DNA of 64,000 nt from Sinorhizobium meliloti 4H41 (GCF_000375585.1 NZ_AQWP01000001.1:1-64000); one strand, 5' to 3'; positions 37,727-48,743 are shown, numbered from the stretch's first letter. Numbers and translations are program-made. Notes: generated by a model not told the origin, from the letters alone.

Positions 37727-39262
37727 GTGAAACCGATCGCAAAAAAGTTTCGGGCGTCTGTCGCAGCCGGCCTTTCCTTCTGCCTGACTTTTTCGGGCAT
37801 GGCGCTGCCGACCCTCCCGGCCGCCGAGGCCGCCTCCTCCTCGGTGGTGAGGATCGTCGATAGCGGCCCCGGCGCCCGCAAGACCATCAATCTCGGTCTC
37901 AACAAGGCGGTCGTCGTGGACCTGCCGAGCGACGCCCACGACATCCTTGTCGCCGACCCGTCGCTCGCCGACGCGATCACCCGCACCTCGCGCCGCATCT
38001 ATCTTTTCGGCAAGTCCGTCGGCCAGACGAACATCTTCGTCTTCGGCCCGGGCGGCGAGGAGATCGTAAGTCTCGATGTAACGGTCGAGCGCGACGTCGC
38101 CGCCCTTGAGGCGAACCTCCGCCGCTTCATTCCCGATGCGGACATCAAAGTTGAAATCCTTTCGGACAACGTGATGCTCACGGGCACGGTGCGCACGCCA
38201 CTTGATTCCGACAAAGCTTCCCGCCTTGCACGCGCGTTCCTCAAAGGTGGCGAGGCGACCACGCGCAACATCACCGCACAGGGCAATAACGGCGATGCCG
38301 ATATCTTCGCCGAGGACCGGCAGAACTCGCAGATCGTCAATCTGCTGACGATCGAGGGCGACGACCAGGTGACGCTGAAGGTCACCGTGGCCGAGGTCAG
38401 CCGCCAGGTGCTGAAGCAGCTTGGCTTCAACGGCCGCGTCTCCGACGGCGAAAGCGGCATCAGCTTTCGTAACCCTGCCAACCTCGGAAGTGCGATTGCC
38501 GTCGGCACGAACGCCCTCATCAAGGGCTCGATCGGCCCTACAACCATTTCGAGCTATATCAACGCGATGGAACAGGCCGGCGTGATGCGCACCCTCGCCG
38601 AGCCGAGCCTTACGGCGATTTCTGGACAGGAGGCGAAGTTCTACGTCGGCGGCGAGTTCCGGATCGCAGGTATTCAGGAGGTCTCGACGGATGACGAGAC
38701 CGGCCAAACCACGGTCGAGCGTGAGGTCAACGATGTGGAATACGGCATCCGGCTGAACTTCAAGCCGGTCGTTCTCGGCCCCGGCCGCATCAGCCTGCAG
38801 ATCGAGACCGATGTCTCGGAGCCGACTTATGAGGGTTCGGTGGTTACCGGCAACAGCATGACGGCTATTCCCGGGCAGACCTTCCTCGGCATCCGCCGCC
38901 GCGAGGCCTCGACCAGCGTCGAACTGCCGTCCGGCGGCTCGATCGTGATCGCCGGCCTCGTCCAGGACAATATCCGCCAGGCGATGTCGGGCCTGCCCGC
39001 CGCCTCGAAGATCCCGATCCTCGGCACGCTCTTCCGCAGCAAGGACTTCCAGCGCAGCGAGACGGAACTGGTCATCATCGCCACGCCCTATCTCGTAAGG
39101 CCGGTTGCCCGCAGCGCGATCTCGCGCCCGGACGACAACTTCAATCCGGCGAACGATCTCGAAAGCTTTTTCCTCGGCCGCGTCAACCGGATCTATGGAC
39201 GCCCCGAGGCTCAGCCGCCGGCCGGCCGCTATCACGGCAATGTCGGCTTCATCTACAAATAG
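37727..39262 (+). CDS. cpaC: Outer-membrane secretin CpaC/RcpA
   Basis: 511 residues forming the outer-membrane channel for the Tad pilus. Signal peptide ends near L-P-A-A-E-A-A; the N-terminal secretin domain (residues about 45-110) and a BON-like domain (I-K-V-E-I-L-S-D-N-V-M-L-T-G-T-V) precede the secretin core with A-S-K-I-P-I-L-G-T-L-F-R near the end. The start is GTG 37727, with GAGGCGGGG upstream; the open frame before it overlaps cpaB. Confidence 0.94.
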   Translation: MKPIAKKFRASVAAGLSFCLTFSGMALPTLPAAEAASSSVVRIVDSGPGARKTINLGLNKAVVVDLPSDAHDILVADPSLADAITRTSRRIYLFGKSVGQTNIFVFGPGGEEIVSLDVTVERDVAALEANLRRFIPDADIKVEILSDNVMLTGTVRTPLDSDKASRLARAFLKGGEATTRNITAQGNNGDADIFAEDRQNSQIVNLLTIEGDDQVTLKVTVAEVSRQVLKQLGFNGRVSDGESGISFRNPANLGSAIAVGTNALIKGSIGPTTISSYINAMEQAGVMRTLAEPSLTAISGQEAKFYVGGEFRIAGIQEVSTDDETGQTTVEREVNDVEYGIRLNFKPVVLGPGRISLQIETDVSEPTYEGSVVTGNSMTAIPGQTFLGIRRREASTSVELPSGGSIVIAGLVQDNIRQAMSGLPAASKIPILGTLFRSKDFQRSETELVIIATPYLVRPVARSAISRPDDNFNPANDLESFFLGRVNRIYGRPEAQPPAGRYHGNVGFIYK

Positions 39263-39317
39263 GCCGGCCATGAAGAAGCCAAGCGCAGCTCGAAACAGTC
39301 CCGAAAGGCAGCCTCCG

Positions 39318-39998
39318 ATGGCCCTCAACCGCTTTCCGTATCGCCTGGCCCTGGGCGCGCTCGTCGGCCTGCTGCTGGCTGGCTGCGCCAACAAGGACAG
39401 GCTCGCGACCGGTGCTCTTCCGGACGATTACCGCACCCGCTACCCGATCGTGCTGACGGAGGGCGAGCGGACGATCGACATTCCCGTCGCCTCGGGCGAC
39501 ACGCGGCTCACTCAGGGGACCCGCGACGTCATCCGCGGCTTTGCCGCCGAATATCGAAATGCGTCGAGCGGCGTGATCCAGATCATGCTGCCGCGCGGAT
39601 CGGTGAACGGCCATGCCGCGCAGATCGTCCGCAAGGATATTCGTCGCGTGCTGGCGGCGGGCGGCGTGTCACCGAAGAAGATGATCGAAACCACCTATGA
39701 CGCCTCCGTGACGGGCGACGCCGCACCGATCCGCCTGAGCTATGTCGCGATAACTGCGCAGACCGCACCCTGCGGTGCGTGGCCGGAAGATCTGGCGCTG
39801 AATACGCTGGAAAACCGCAACTACTACAATTTCGGCTGTGCCACCCAGTCCAATCTCGCCGCTCAGATCGCCAATCCGACGGATCTCGTCGGCCCGCGCC
39901 AGATGTCGCCGATCGACGCCGAGCAGCGGGGCCAGGTGATCGACAGCTGGCGCGGCACGGAAAAGGGCGACGGCGGAACCACGATCGTCTTCAACTGA
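39318..39998 (+). CDS. cpaD: Tad pilus lipoprotein CpaD
   Basis: 226 residues. Lipoprotein signal A-L-V-G-L-L-L-A-G-C with the lipidated Cys at about 21, then the CpaD domain (V-L-T-E-G-E-R-T-I-D-I-P-V and N-F-G-C-A-T-Q-S-N-L-A-A-Q). Probably helps place the secretin in the outer membrane. The start at 39318 has AAAGG 9 bases upstream and gives a normal signal length; ATG 39270 is the alternative and would add 16 residues. Confidence 0.9.
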   Translation: MALNRFPYRLALGALVGLLLAGCANKDRLATGALPDDYRTRYPIVLTEGERTIDIPVASGDTRLTQGTRDVIRGFAAEYRNASSGVIQIMLPRGSVNGHAAQIVRKDIRRVLAAGGVSPKKMIETTYDASVTGDAAPIRLSYVAITAQTAPCGAWPEDLALNTLENRNYYNFGCATQSNLAAQIANPTDLVGPRQMSPIDAEQRGQVIDSWRGTEKGDGGTTIVFN

Positions 39999-40020
39999 AA
40001 CGGGCCTTCAAGGAAAAGCG

Positions 40021-41307
40021 ATGAACGCGATTGAATACACGATCGAAAGCGGCGCTGCCGGCGATTGGCCCGCGGACGGGTCGCGCCCCGGGGACCTCGA
40101 GCAGCTCCGGCCCCTGCCGCGCATCTCGATCCATGCCTTCTGCGAAAGCGAAGCGGTGCAGCGGCTCATGGAGCGTTGCGGCCAGGACCGCCGTATGGCG
40201 AAGGTCAGCCTTCGCATCACCGGTGGCGGCATCGCCGCCGCCGCGACCACTTTTACCAGCGTCTCGACGCCCAATCTGATCATTCTCGAAACCGCGGCCG
40301 AGACCGGCTCGCTGCTTTCGGAGCTGGCGCCGCTCGCGGAGGTCTGCGATCCGAGCACCAAGGTCATCGTCATCGGCCGCCATAACGACATCGCTCTCTA
40401 TCGCGAGCTGATCCGCAACGGCATTTCCGAATATATGGTCGCGCCGGTCGGGATGGCGGATATGCTGAGCGCCGTCTCGGCGATCTTCGTGGATCCGGAG
40501 GCGGAGCCGCTCGGACGCAGCCTTGCCTTCATCGGCGCGAAGGGCGGCTGTGGCTCGTCGGTCATCGCCCATAATTGCGCCTGGGGCATTTCCAATCTTT
40601 TCTCGACCGAGACGATCCTTGCCGATCTCGATCTGCCCTACGGAACCGCCAATATCGACTTCGATCAGGACCCCCCGCAGGGGATCGCCGAGGCCGTATT
40701 CGCACCGGATCGGCTGGACGAGGTCTTTCTCGACCGGCTCCTGACCAGATGCTCCGATCATCTGTCGCTGCTCGCCGCCCCCTCCATGCTCGACCGCGCC
40801 TATGACTTCGAGACGGGTGCGTTTCAGCCGATCCTGGAAGTTCTCCAGCGCAGCGCGCCCGTATCCGTTCTGGACCTGCCGCATGGCTGGACCGACTGGA
40901 CCCGCTCTGTGCTTTCCGCGGCCGACGAGGTGGTCATCACCGCCGCCCCGGACCTGGCAAGCCTCAGAAACGCGAAGAACCTGCTCGATGCCTTGAAGAA
41001 GTTGAGGCCGAACGACAAGGCACCGCATCTCGTGCTCAACCAGGTGGGCGTGCCCAAGCGTCCGGAGATCGCTCCCGATGAGTTCTGCGCGTCGCTGGAG
41101 ATCGAAGCCGCAGCGATCATTCCGTTCGATGCGGTCCTCTTCGGCAATGCCTCCAACAGCGGACGCATGATCGCGGAGATCGACCGGAAGTCGCCGGCCG
41201 CCGAGACCTTCTCCCAGCTGTCCCACCTCTTGACCGGGCGCACCACCGTCAAGAAGGCCAGACGGGGCGGCCTCGGCAAGGTTCTGGCGAAGCTCGGCAG
41301 GCGGTAG
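40021..41307 (+). CDS. cpaE: Pilus localisation ATPase-like protein CpaE/TadZ
   Basis: 428 residues: an N-terminal receiver-like domain (I-I-L-E-T, V-I-V-I-G-R-H-N-D-I, G-I-S-E-Y-M-V-A-P-V) and a C-terminal ParA/MinD-like domain. The Walker A is deviant, G-A-K-G-G-C-G-S-S at 172-180, with Ser in place of the usual Lys-Thr, as described for TadZ proteins, so ATP turnover may be weak. Proposed to mark the cell pole for pilus assembly. AAGGA precedes the ATG. Confidence 0.92.
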   Translation: MNAIEYTIESGAAGDWPADGSRPGDLEQLRPLPRISIHAFCESEAVQRLMERCGQDRRMAKVSLRITGGGIAAAATTFTSVSTPNLIILETAAETGSLLSELAPLAEVCDPSTKVIVIGRHNDIALYRELIRNGISEYMVAPVGMADMLSAVSAIFVDPEAEPLGRSLAFIGAKGGCGSSVIAHNCAWGISNLFSTETILADLDLPYGTANIDFDQDPPQGIAEAVFAPDRLDEVFLDRLLTRCSDHLSLLAAPSMLDRAYDFETGAFQPILEVLQRSAPVSVLDLPHGWTDWTRSVLSAADEVVITAAPDLASLRNAKNLLDALKKLRPNDKAPHLVLNQVGVPKRPEIAPDEFCASLEIEAAAIIPFDAVLFGNASNSGRMIAEIDRKSPAAETFSQLSHLLTGRTTVKKARRGGLGKVLAKLGRR

Positions 41308-41370
41308 CGGAATATTTCCGATCCCGCACCCAAAGGGGGCGGGGATCGATGAAGCAACTGGAATGAAGTG

Positions 41371-42837
<1,467 letters not shown>

Positions 42838-42885
42838 GCGAAACGGCTGCGGTCCCGCCGCTCCGAGTAAAGGACAGACCGAGCG

Positions 42886-43896
42886 ATGTTCGGCATAGAC
42901 ATCACCGTCCTGGGACTGGCCGGCCTCGTCGCCCTGGCGGCGGCAGCACTCGCCTATGGTGTGCTCTATCCCCGTATCGAGACCGAGAAAAAGGCGGAGG
43001 GCCGCCTGCGCCGGGTCAGCGCCTCGGAGACGGACCGCACCAAGATCAAGGCGGCGCGCGACCGCGTCAACGAGATGTCGAAGCGTCGCAAATCCGTTCA
43101 GGATTCGCTGAAGGACCTCGAGAAGAAGCAGCAGGAAAAATCCGCCAATGCGGCGCCTTCGATGAAGAAGCGTTTGCTGCAGGCCGGCCTTTCGATATCG
43201 ATCGCGCAGTTCTATCTGTTCAGTGCGCTTTTCGGGTTGCTCGCCTTCCTTGTCGTCCTCCTGGCAGGGGCCGGACTGATCATTGCCGCAGGCGTCGGCC
43301 TGATAGGCGCGGCCGGCCTGCCGCGGTGGATCGTCGGCTCCATGGTCAAACGCCGTTGCAGAAAGTTTCTCGACGAGTTTCCGAACTCGCTCGATGTCAT
43401 GGTCCGGTCGATCAAGTCGGGGCTGCCGCTGAACGACGCCTTGCGGCTGATCGCGAGCGACGGGCAGGAGCCGGTCAGGACCGAATTCCGCCGTGTCGTC
43501 GAATCCCAGCAGGTGGGTCTCAACGTTCCCGAAGCCTGCGCCCGCATGATTCACAGCATCCCGCTGCCGGAAGTCAACTTCTTCGCGATCGTCATCGCCA
43601 TTCAGGCGCAGGCGGGCGGCAATCTGTCCGAGGCGCTCGGTAATCTCTCCAAGGTCCTGCGCGAACGCAGGAAGATGAAGGCGAAGGTCAGCGCGCTGTC
43701 GATGGAGGCCAAGGCGTCCGCCTGCATCATCGGCGCGCTGCCCTTCATCGTCGCAACCCTCGTCTATCTGACTTCGCCGGACTACATGATGATTCTCTTC
43801 ACCGACCCGCGCGGCCACATCATCATGGGCGCTTCCGCCGTTTGGATGAGCATCGGCATCTGGGTAATGCGCAACATGATCAACTTCGACATCTGA
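42886..43896 (+). CDS. tadB: Tad inner-membrane platform protein TadB
   Basis: 336 residues with T2SSF domain (R-K-F-L-D-E-F-P-N-S-L-D-V-M-V-R-S-I-K-S-G) flanked by about four membrane segments; an N-terminal membrane anchor and a charged stretch rich in Lys/Glu (residues 60-85) come first. It partners with TadC to form the platform for CpaF. Confidence 0.94.
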   Translation: MFGIDITVLGLAGLVALAAAALAYGVLYPRIETEKKAEGRLRRVSASETDRTKIKAARDRVNEMSKRRKSVQDSLKDLEKKQQEKSANAAPSMKKRLLQAGLSISIAQFYLFSALFGLLAFLVVLLAGAGLIIAAGVGLIGAAGLPRWIVGSMVKRRCRKFLDEFPNSLDVMVRSIKSGLPLNDALRLIASDGQEPVRTEFRRVVESQQVGLNVPEACARMIHSIPLPEVNFFAIVIAIQAQAGGNLSEALGNLSKVLRERRKMKAKVSALSMEAKASACIIGALPFIVATLVYLTSPDYMMILFTDPRGHIIMGASAVWMSIGIWVMRNMINFDI

Positions 43897-43903
43897 GGAT
43901 CCC

Positions 43904-44887
43904 GTGGCCGGCTGGATAGAGACGCTTACCGATCTGAACATCATCGTCGCGGCGCTCGTCTCGATGGCCGTGCTCGCCACGTTCTATTCGCTCGTGGCGC
44001 CCTTGCTCGAGCGGGGAGACCTCACGAAGCGGATGAAGTCGGTCGCCACCGAACGGGAGCAGATTCGCGCCCGCGAGCGCGCCCGGCTCAATGCCGAGGC
44101 GACCACCGGCAGGGCAAGCCTCAGGGCACAGCACAACACCTCGGTCCGGGAGATCGTCGAGCGGCTGAACCTCAGAAAGGCTCTGGTGGACGACAACACC
44201 GTCAACCGCCTGAAGACGGCCGGCTATCGCTCGCAGAACGCGCTCAACACCTTCCTCTTCGCCCGCTTCTGCCTGCCGTTCCTGTTTCTGACCGTTGCGG
44301 TTCTCTATATTTTCGTGCTCGGAAATTTCGCCGACAAGCCGATCATGGTCAGGGTGTCCTTCGCCATCGGATTCGCCTATGTCGGCTTCTACGCGCCGAA
44401 CATCTTCATCGCCAATGCGATCTCCAAGCGCCAGCAGTCGATTCGCCGCGCCTGGCCGGATGCGCTCGATCTCCTGCTCATCTGCGTCGAGTCCGGCGTC
44501 TCGATGGAACTCGCCATGCGCCGCGTCGCCGACGAGATAGCCGTGCAGTCGCAGCCGCTGGCGGAGGAACTGGTGCTGACGACCGCGGAACTCTCCTTCC
44601 TGCCCGAAAGGCGCATCGCGCTCGAAAATCTCGGCATGCGCACGGGTCTCGATGAGGTGAAATCGGTGACGCAGGCGCTGATCCAGGCCGACCGCTACGG
44701 CACGCCCGTCGCTCAGGCGCTGCGCGTTCTGGCGCAGGAGAGCCGCGACCAGCGCATGACCGCCGCCGAGAAAAAGGCGGCCGCACTGCCGCCGAAGCTG
44801 ACGGTGCCGATGATCCTGTTCTTCCTGCCGGTCCTCGTCGCCGTCATCCTCGGCCCCGCCGGGATACAGGTGGCGGACAAGTTTTAG
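43904..44887 (+). CDS. tadC: Tad inner-membrane platform protein TadC
   Basis: 327 residues, T2SSF domain (W-P-D-A-L-D-L-L-L-I-C-V-E-S-G-V-S) with flanking membrane helices. GTG start 7 bp after the tadB stop with GAGGA upstream. The C-terminal A-E-K-K-A-A-A-L-P-P-K-L-T-V-P-M is characteristic of TadC. Last gene of the plus-strand pilus operon; tadD lies beyond a repeat on the other strand. Confidence 0.94.
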   Translation: MAGWIETLTDLNIIVAALVSMAVLATFYSLVAPLLERGDLTKRMKSVATEREQIRARERARLNAEATTGRASLRAQHNTSVREIVERLNLRKALVDDNTVNRLKTAGYRSQNALNTFLFARFCLPFLFLTVAVLYIFVLGNFADKPIMVRVSFAIGFAYVGFYAPNIFIANAISKRQQSIRRAWPDALDLLLICVESGVSMELAMRRVADEIAVQSQPLAEELVLTTAELSFLPERRIALENLGMRTGLDEVKSVTQALIQADRYGTPVAQALRVLAQESRDQRMTAAEKKAAALPPKLTVPMILFFLPVLVAVILGPAGIQVADKF

Positions 44888-45099
44888 GATGGAAAGGCAA
44901 AGGTGGTTTAACCGCCCTTGAAAGGGACTGCCGCCTTTACCGGCTGTACTGCCTCACCCTAGCCCCTCTCCCCCGTGGAGAGAGGGGAGTGGAGAGGGCG
45001 GCATATCCCTTCTCCCCGCCTGCGGGGAGAAGGTCGCGGCAGCGGGATGAGGGGCGCGTGCCGCCACCCTTGCAGGTGGCGGTGCCGGCCGGTCAAGCT
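44888..45099. other. Intergenic region of 212 bp between convergent tadC and tadD-like genes
   Basis: About half is the repeat at 44953-45055. Before it, at 44905-44940, is a region of imperfect dyad symmetry (GGTGGTTTAACCGCC) that could terminate tadC. Confidence 0.45.
44953..45055. repeat. Rhizobial intergenic palindromic element (RIME-like)
   Basis: Inverted ends CTCACCCTAGCCCCTCTCCC and AGCGGGATGAGGGGC. It contains CCTTCTCCCCGCCTGCGGGG and a second stem CCCCTCTCCCCC/GGAGAGAGGGG. Same modules as at 35.2 and 48.9 kb but in opposite orientation. Confidence 0.75.
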
Positions 45100-45924
45100 T
45101 CAATCCGCCTTCGCCGCATCCGCCTTTGCCAGCTGCTTCCACGCGCCCTGCTGAGACAGCATGGAGCGAAGATAGGCGACATTGGCCTCCGCCTGCTCGG
45201 CTGTCAGTTCCTGGCGGGCGATGACCTCCGCTTCCTGGAAGCGGCCCTGCAGGCCGACGGCAAGCGCGAGGTTCTGGCGCACGCTGCTGCCGGCATCCGG
45301 TTGGCTCGCCGCGGATTTGAGGTAGGTCTCGGCCGTCCGCAGATCCTTCGAGAGCAAATAGGACATGCCCAGATTGGAGAGGACCGAAGGCTCGTTGGGC
45401 TTGAGGTCCAGAGCCTCGCGATAGCGCAGCCGTGCCTCGGCGGAGCGGCCGAGCTGGTCGAGGATGGCGCCTTCCGCGGATTTCAGCTTCCAGTCGGGCC
45501 GGTCCGGCGTCTGGGCACGGCTGATCGTTGCGAGCGCCTGTTCCAGCTGACCCGCCGCGGCCTGGGCCTTGCCGTAGGCTCCGAGCACCTCGCGATCCGC
45601 CGGATGGTAGATCGCCACCTGTTGCATGACGGCAAGCGCCTGTTCGTTGCGGCCCGTCATGCGCAGGAGATTGGCGTAGTTGAGCCCGGCCTCCCGATCC
45701 TTCGGATTGCGCTCATAGGCCTTGCCGATGCGTTCGGCGGCGGCAGCGAGTTCGGTCGCGTTCATCGACTGCACCGGCCTCGTGAGCTTCGGGATAGATC
45801 CGGTCGTCAGCTCCTTCCTGCCCTGTTGTCCGGCACAGGCGGAGAGCGACAGCGCCACCATCGCAACGGCAACCCCCGTTGCGAGGCGGCACAGGGATAA
45901 GGAGAAAGTGTCTTGCATCGTCAT
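45100..45924 (-). CDS. TadD-like TPR lipoprotein
   Basis: 274 residues: lipoprotein signal ending L-S-L-S-A-C, then four to five tetratricopeptide repeats (for example A-L-D-L-K-P-N-E-P-S-V-L-S-N-L-G-M-S-Y) across residues 60-250. In other tad loci TadD is an outer-membrane lipoprotein needed for pilus biogenesis, probably for secretin assembly. The start at 45924 gives a standard signal; in-frame ATGs at 45939 and 45984 would extend it. Transcribed against the pilus operon. Confidence 0.85.
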   Translation of the reverse strand: MTMQDTFSLSLCRLATGVAVAMVALSLSACAGQQGRKELTTGSIPKLTRPVQSMNATELAAAAERIGKAYERNPKDREAGLNYANLLRMTGRNEQALAVMQQVAIYHPADREVLGAYGKAQAAAGQLEQALATISRAQTPDRPDWKLKSAEGAILDQLGRSAEARLRYREALDLKPNEPSVLSNLGMSYLLSKDLRTAETYLKSAASQPDAGSSVRQNLALAVGLQGRFQEAEVIARQELTAEQAEANVAYLRSMLSQQGAWKQLAKADAAKAD

Positions 45925-46055
45925 CGAAGCCCCAGCCATCCAGTCCTGCACCGGAACTCCAGACAAAAGCGGCGCAACTTTCACTCCAGCAATAATCTGT
46001 TAACCCTAACGGAGCGTTAATCGCACCTGTTCGCATCCGCCAGTCGAGGATTCCA

Positions 46056-47447
46056 ATGGCTCCCTATCAGTTCATCGAGCGGCCATCGCCGTTCAACACC
46101 AGCAACGGCAAGACGCTGCCGATCTTTGCGGTGACGCCCGCGCATATCGAGACGGGGAGCATCGATCCGATCGCGCTCGATTGGGCGAAGAAAGCCGGCT
46201 TCAAGGCGGAATCCGGCGCGGTGCTGCTCATCCCCTCGGCCGATGGTCATCTCGGAGGCGCGCTGTTCGGGCTCGGCGCCAACCCGTCCGACACGCCCTT
46301 CCTGACCGGCAAGCTCGCCCGGGCGCTCCCGGCCGGCAAATGGCACATCGAAACAGCGCCGCTCACCGCCAATCGGCTGGCTCTCGGCTACGGCCTCGGG
46401 TCCTACCGCTTCGAGCGCTACAAACCCTCGAAGACGGACGCGCCGACGCTGCTCATTCCGGCCGATTCGGATGCGACCGATATCAAGCGGCAGCTCGCCG
46501 GCGTGTTCCTGGCGCGCGACTTGATCAACACGCCGACCAACGATATGGGACCGCAAGCGCTGGAAGCCGCATTCCGGGCGCTGGCCGCCCATTACAAGGC
46601 CGACGTATCGGTGATTTCCGGCGAAGCCCTGCTGACCGAGAACTTCCCGCTCGTCCACACCGTCGGCCGCGCCAGCGCCGAAGCGCCGCGGCTGCTTGAA
46701 ATGCGCTGGGGCAGGAAGGGCCACCGGCAGGTGACGCTCGTCGGCAAGGGCGTCTGCTTCGACACCGGCGGGCTGGACATCAAACCGGCGTCCTCGATGC
46801 TGCTCATGAAGAAGGACATGGGCGGCGCTGCGAACGTCATGGGCCTTGCGCTGATGATCATGGATGCAAAGCTCAAGGTGGATCTGCGCGTGATCATTCC
46901 CGTGGTCGAGAATTCGATCTCGGCGAATGCTTTCCGTCCCGGCGACATCTACAAGAGCCGCAAGGGCCTGACCGTGCAGATCGACAACACCGACGCGGAG
47001 GGACGGCTGATCCTCGCCGATGCTCTCGCCTATGCGGACGAGGAGAAGACGGACCTCGTCATCGACGTGGCGACCCTGACGGGCGCCGCCCGCGTGGCGC
47101 TGGGGCCGGACCTGCCGCCTTTCTTCACCGACGACGATGACCTCGCCCATGATCTTGCCGAAGCGAGCCTGGCCGTGGACGATCCGGTCTGGCGGATGCC
47201 GCTCTACAGGGGCTATGACAAGGATGTTTCCGCCCGCATCGCCGATCTCACCAACGCCCCCTCGGGCGGCATGGCCGGTTCGATCACGGCGGCGCTGTTC
47301 CTCAAGCGTTTCGTGACGAACGCGAAAAGCTGGGTCCATTTCGACATCTTCGGCTGGGCCCAGTCCGAGCGCCCGCATTCGCCCATCGGCGGTGAAGCTC
47401 AGGCGATCCGGGCGCTTTACCATCACATCGGCAGGATAGCGGGGTAG
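46056..47447 (+). CDS. Leucyl aminopeptidase family protein (M17)
   Basis: Cytosolic metallo-exopeptidase releasing N-terminal residues. 463 residues. Di-metal site motifs: G-K-G-V-C-F-D-T-G-G-L, M-K-K-D-M-G-G-A-A (catalytic Lys) and the family signature N-T-D-A-E-G-R-L. The N-terminal domain is short, as in the PepB-like branch. GAGGA precedes the ATG; divergent from the TadD-like gene with 131 bp between the starts. Confidence 0.94.
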   Translation: MAPYQFIERPSPFNTSNGKTLPIFAVTPAHIETGSIDPIALDWAKKAGFKAESGAVLLIPSADGHLGGALFGLGANPSDTPFLTGKLARALPAGKWHIETAPLTANRLALGYGLGSYRFERYKPSKTDAPTLLIPADSDATDIKRQLAGVFLARDLINTPTNDMGPQALEAAFRALAAHYKADVSVISGEALLTENFPLVHTVGRASAEAPRLLEMRWGRKGHRQVTLVGKGVCFDTGGLDIKPASSMLLMKKDMGGAANVMGLALMIMDAKLKVDLRVIIPVVENSISANAFRPGDIYKSRKGLTVQIDNTDAEGRLILADALAYADEEKTDLVIDVATLTGAARVALGPDLPPFFTDDDDLAHDLAEASLAVDDPVWRMPLYRGYDKDVSARIADLTNAPSGGMAGSITAALFLKRFVTNAKSWVHFDIFGWAQSERPHSPIGGEAQAIRALYHHIGRIAG

Positions 47448-47535
47448 CCGTTCGCGCAATCGAGCCGCAAAAGAAACGCTTGCGTAACGATCGCCGGCTA
47501 TGCTCCCGGACACGTGATCCACGCAGGAGTTTCCT

Positions 47536-47880
47536 TTGCCGGTCGAACTTACCCCTTCTCAGGCGCTGGGGCTCTGGCATGCCGTGTCGCTCGAACAGGT
47601 GCGCGTCGACAGCCGCGATCTGACCTTGCGCCAGATGGCGATCCTGTTACAGATTTACCTGGTGCCGCCGCCCCATACGGTGCGCGGCCTCGCCGCGGCG
47701 CTCGGGGTGACGAAGCCGGTGATCACGCGCGCGCTCGACACCATGGGTGCGCTCGGCCTCGTCGACCGGATCCGCGACGAGCGCGACAGGCGCAACGTCA
47801 TCATCAAGCGCACCGTCGAGGGCGCGCTTTATCTTGAAAAGTTCGGCGATCTGATCATCGATCAGGGCCGGAAAATGTGA
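47536..47880 (+). CDS. Small MarR-like winged-helix regulator
   Basis: 114 residues, about 20-30 shorter than typical MarR proteins. The winged helix is visible (L-T-L-R-Q-M-A-I-L-L-Q-I-Y, T-V-R-G-L-A-A-A-L-G-V-T-K-P-V-I-T-R-A-L and the wing R-D-E-R-D-R-R-N-V-I-I-K). The start is TTG, supported by CAGGAG 7 bases upstream. It shares the bases GTGA with the NlpC/P60 gene, so they are translated together and the regulator may control cell-wall hydrolase expression. Target not known. Confidence 0.82.
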   Translation: MPVELTPSQALGLWHAVSLEQVRVDSRDLTLRQMAILLQIYLVPPPHTVRGLAAALGVTKPVITRALDTMGALGLVDRIRDERDRRNVIIKRTVEGALYLEKFGDLIIDQGRKM

Positions 47881-48743
47881 GCTTATCCATGTCCGAGGTC
47901 CTCGACCGCCGCCTGAATGCCTATCGCGAGGATCTCGCGGAGGAACGCCTGCGCGGCATGGTCGAGGCAAAGCGCTTCGTGGATGGAACGCCGGCGGCCG
48001 TATCCGTGCCGGTGACGCCGCTGCGGGCGAGGCCGGAGGCCGGCTGCGGGACCGATACGGAGCTTCTCTACGGCGAGACGGTGCGCGTGCTCGACGTGGC
48101 CGGCGGATGGGCGTGGGTGAAGTCCGATCTCGACGGCTATGTCGGCTACGTACCGGAGGATGTCGTGCAGCCCCCGCAAGCGCCGGCGACGCACCTCGTG
48201 GCGGTGCCGAGGACCTTCGTCTATCGCGGCGCGGATCTGCGCTTTCCCCAAGCCTTTGCCCTTTCCATGGGAAGCCGGATCGCCGTCTCCGGTGAGGCCG
48301 AGACGCGCGGCACGCGCTATTTTCTGCTGGATGGCGGGCTGGCAATCGTCGCCGATCACTGCATCCCCGCAACCGGCGCGCTTACGGATGATTATGTCGC
48401 AATCGCGACCCGCTTTCTCGAAACGCCCTATCTCTGGGGCGGCCGCTCCGGCTTCGGCATAGACTGTTCCGGCCTCGTGCAACTCGCGATGCAGATGGCG
48501 GGGCGCAATGCGCCGCGCGATTCCGACATGCAGGCCAGCGGACTCGGCCGCCTCATCGAGCGCGAAGATCTCACGCGCGGCGACCTCGTCTTCTGGAAGG
48601 GCCATGTGGCGATCATGGAAGACGAGAAGACCCTGGTGCATGCCAACGGACACACGATGACGGTGGCGCGCGAAGGTCTCGAAGACGCCATCCGGCGTAT
48701 CGCGTGGCTCTATGCGCAGCCGACGGGATACCGGCGGCCCTGA
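47877..48743 (+). CDS. NlpC/P60-family peptidase with N-terminal SH3-like domain
   Basis: 288 residues from GTG 47877 (ATG 47889 is possible). An SH3-like region (about 45-95; L-Y-G-E-T-V-R-V-L-D-V-A-G-G-W-A-W-V) precedes the cysteine peptidase domain: catalytic Cys 197 in D-C-S-G-L, His 243 in G-H-V-A-I-M and His 255 in H-A-N-G-H. It would cleave the gamma-D-Glu to diamino-acid bond of peptidoglycan peptides. No signal peptide is visible, so the enzyme may act on recycled muropeptides in the cytoplasm. Confidence 0.93.
   Translation: MSLSMSEVLDRRLNAYREDLAEERLRGMVEAKRFVDGTPAAVSVPVTPLRARPEAGCGTDTELLYGETVRVLDVAGGWAWVKSDLDGYVGYVPEDVVQPPQAPATHLVAVPRTFVYRGADLRFPQAFALSMGSRIAVSGEAETRGTRYFLLDGGLAIVADHCIPATGALTDDYVAIATRFLETPYLWGGRSGFGIDCSGLVQLAMQMAGRNAPRDSDMQASGLGRLIEREDLTRGDLVFWKGHVAIMEDEKTLVHANGHTMTVAREGLEDAIRRIAWLYAQPTGYRRP

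Noticed and set aside
45985..46055. CtrA site between the TadD-like gene and the aminopeptidase gene (TTAACC...GTTAA)
   Set aside because: The spacing between TTAA elements is 13 rather than 7, and only one half is close to consensus.
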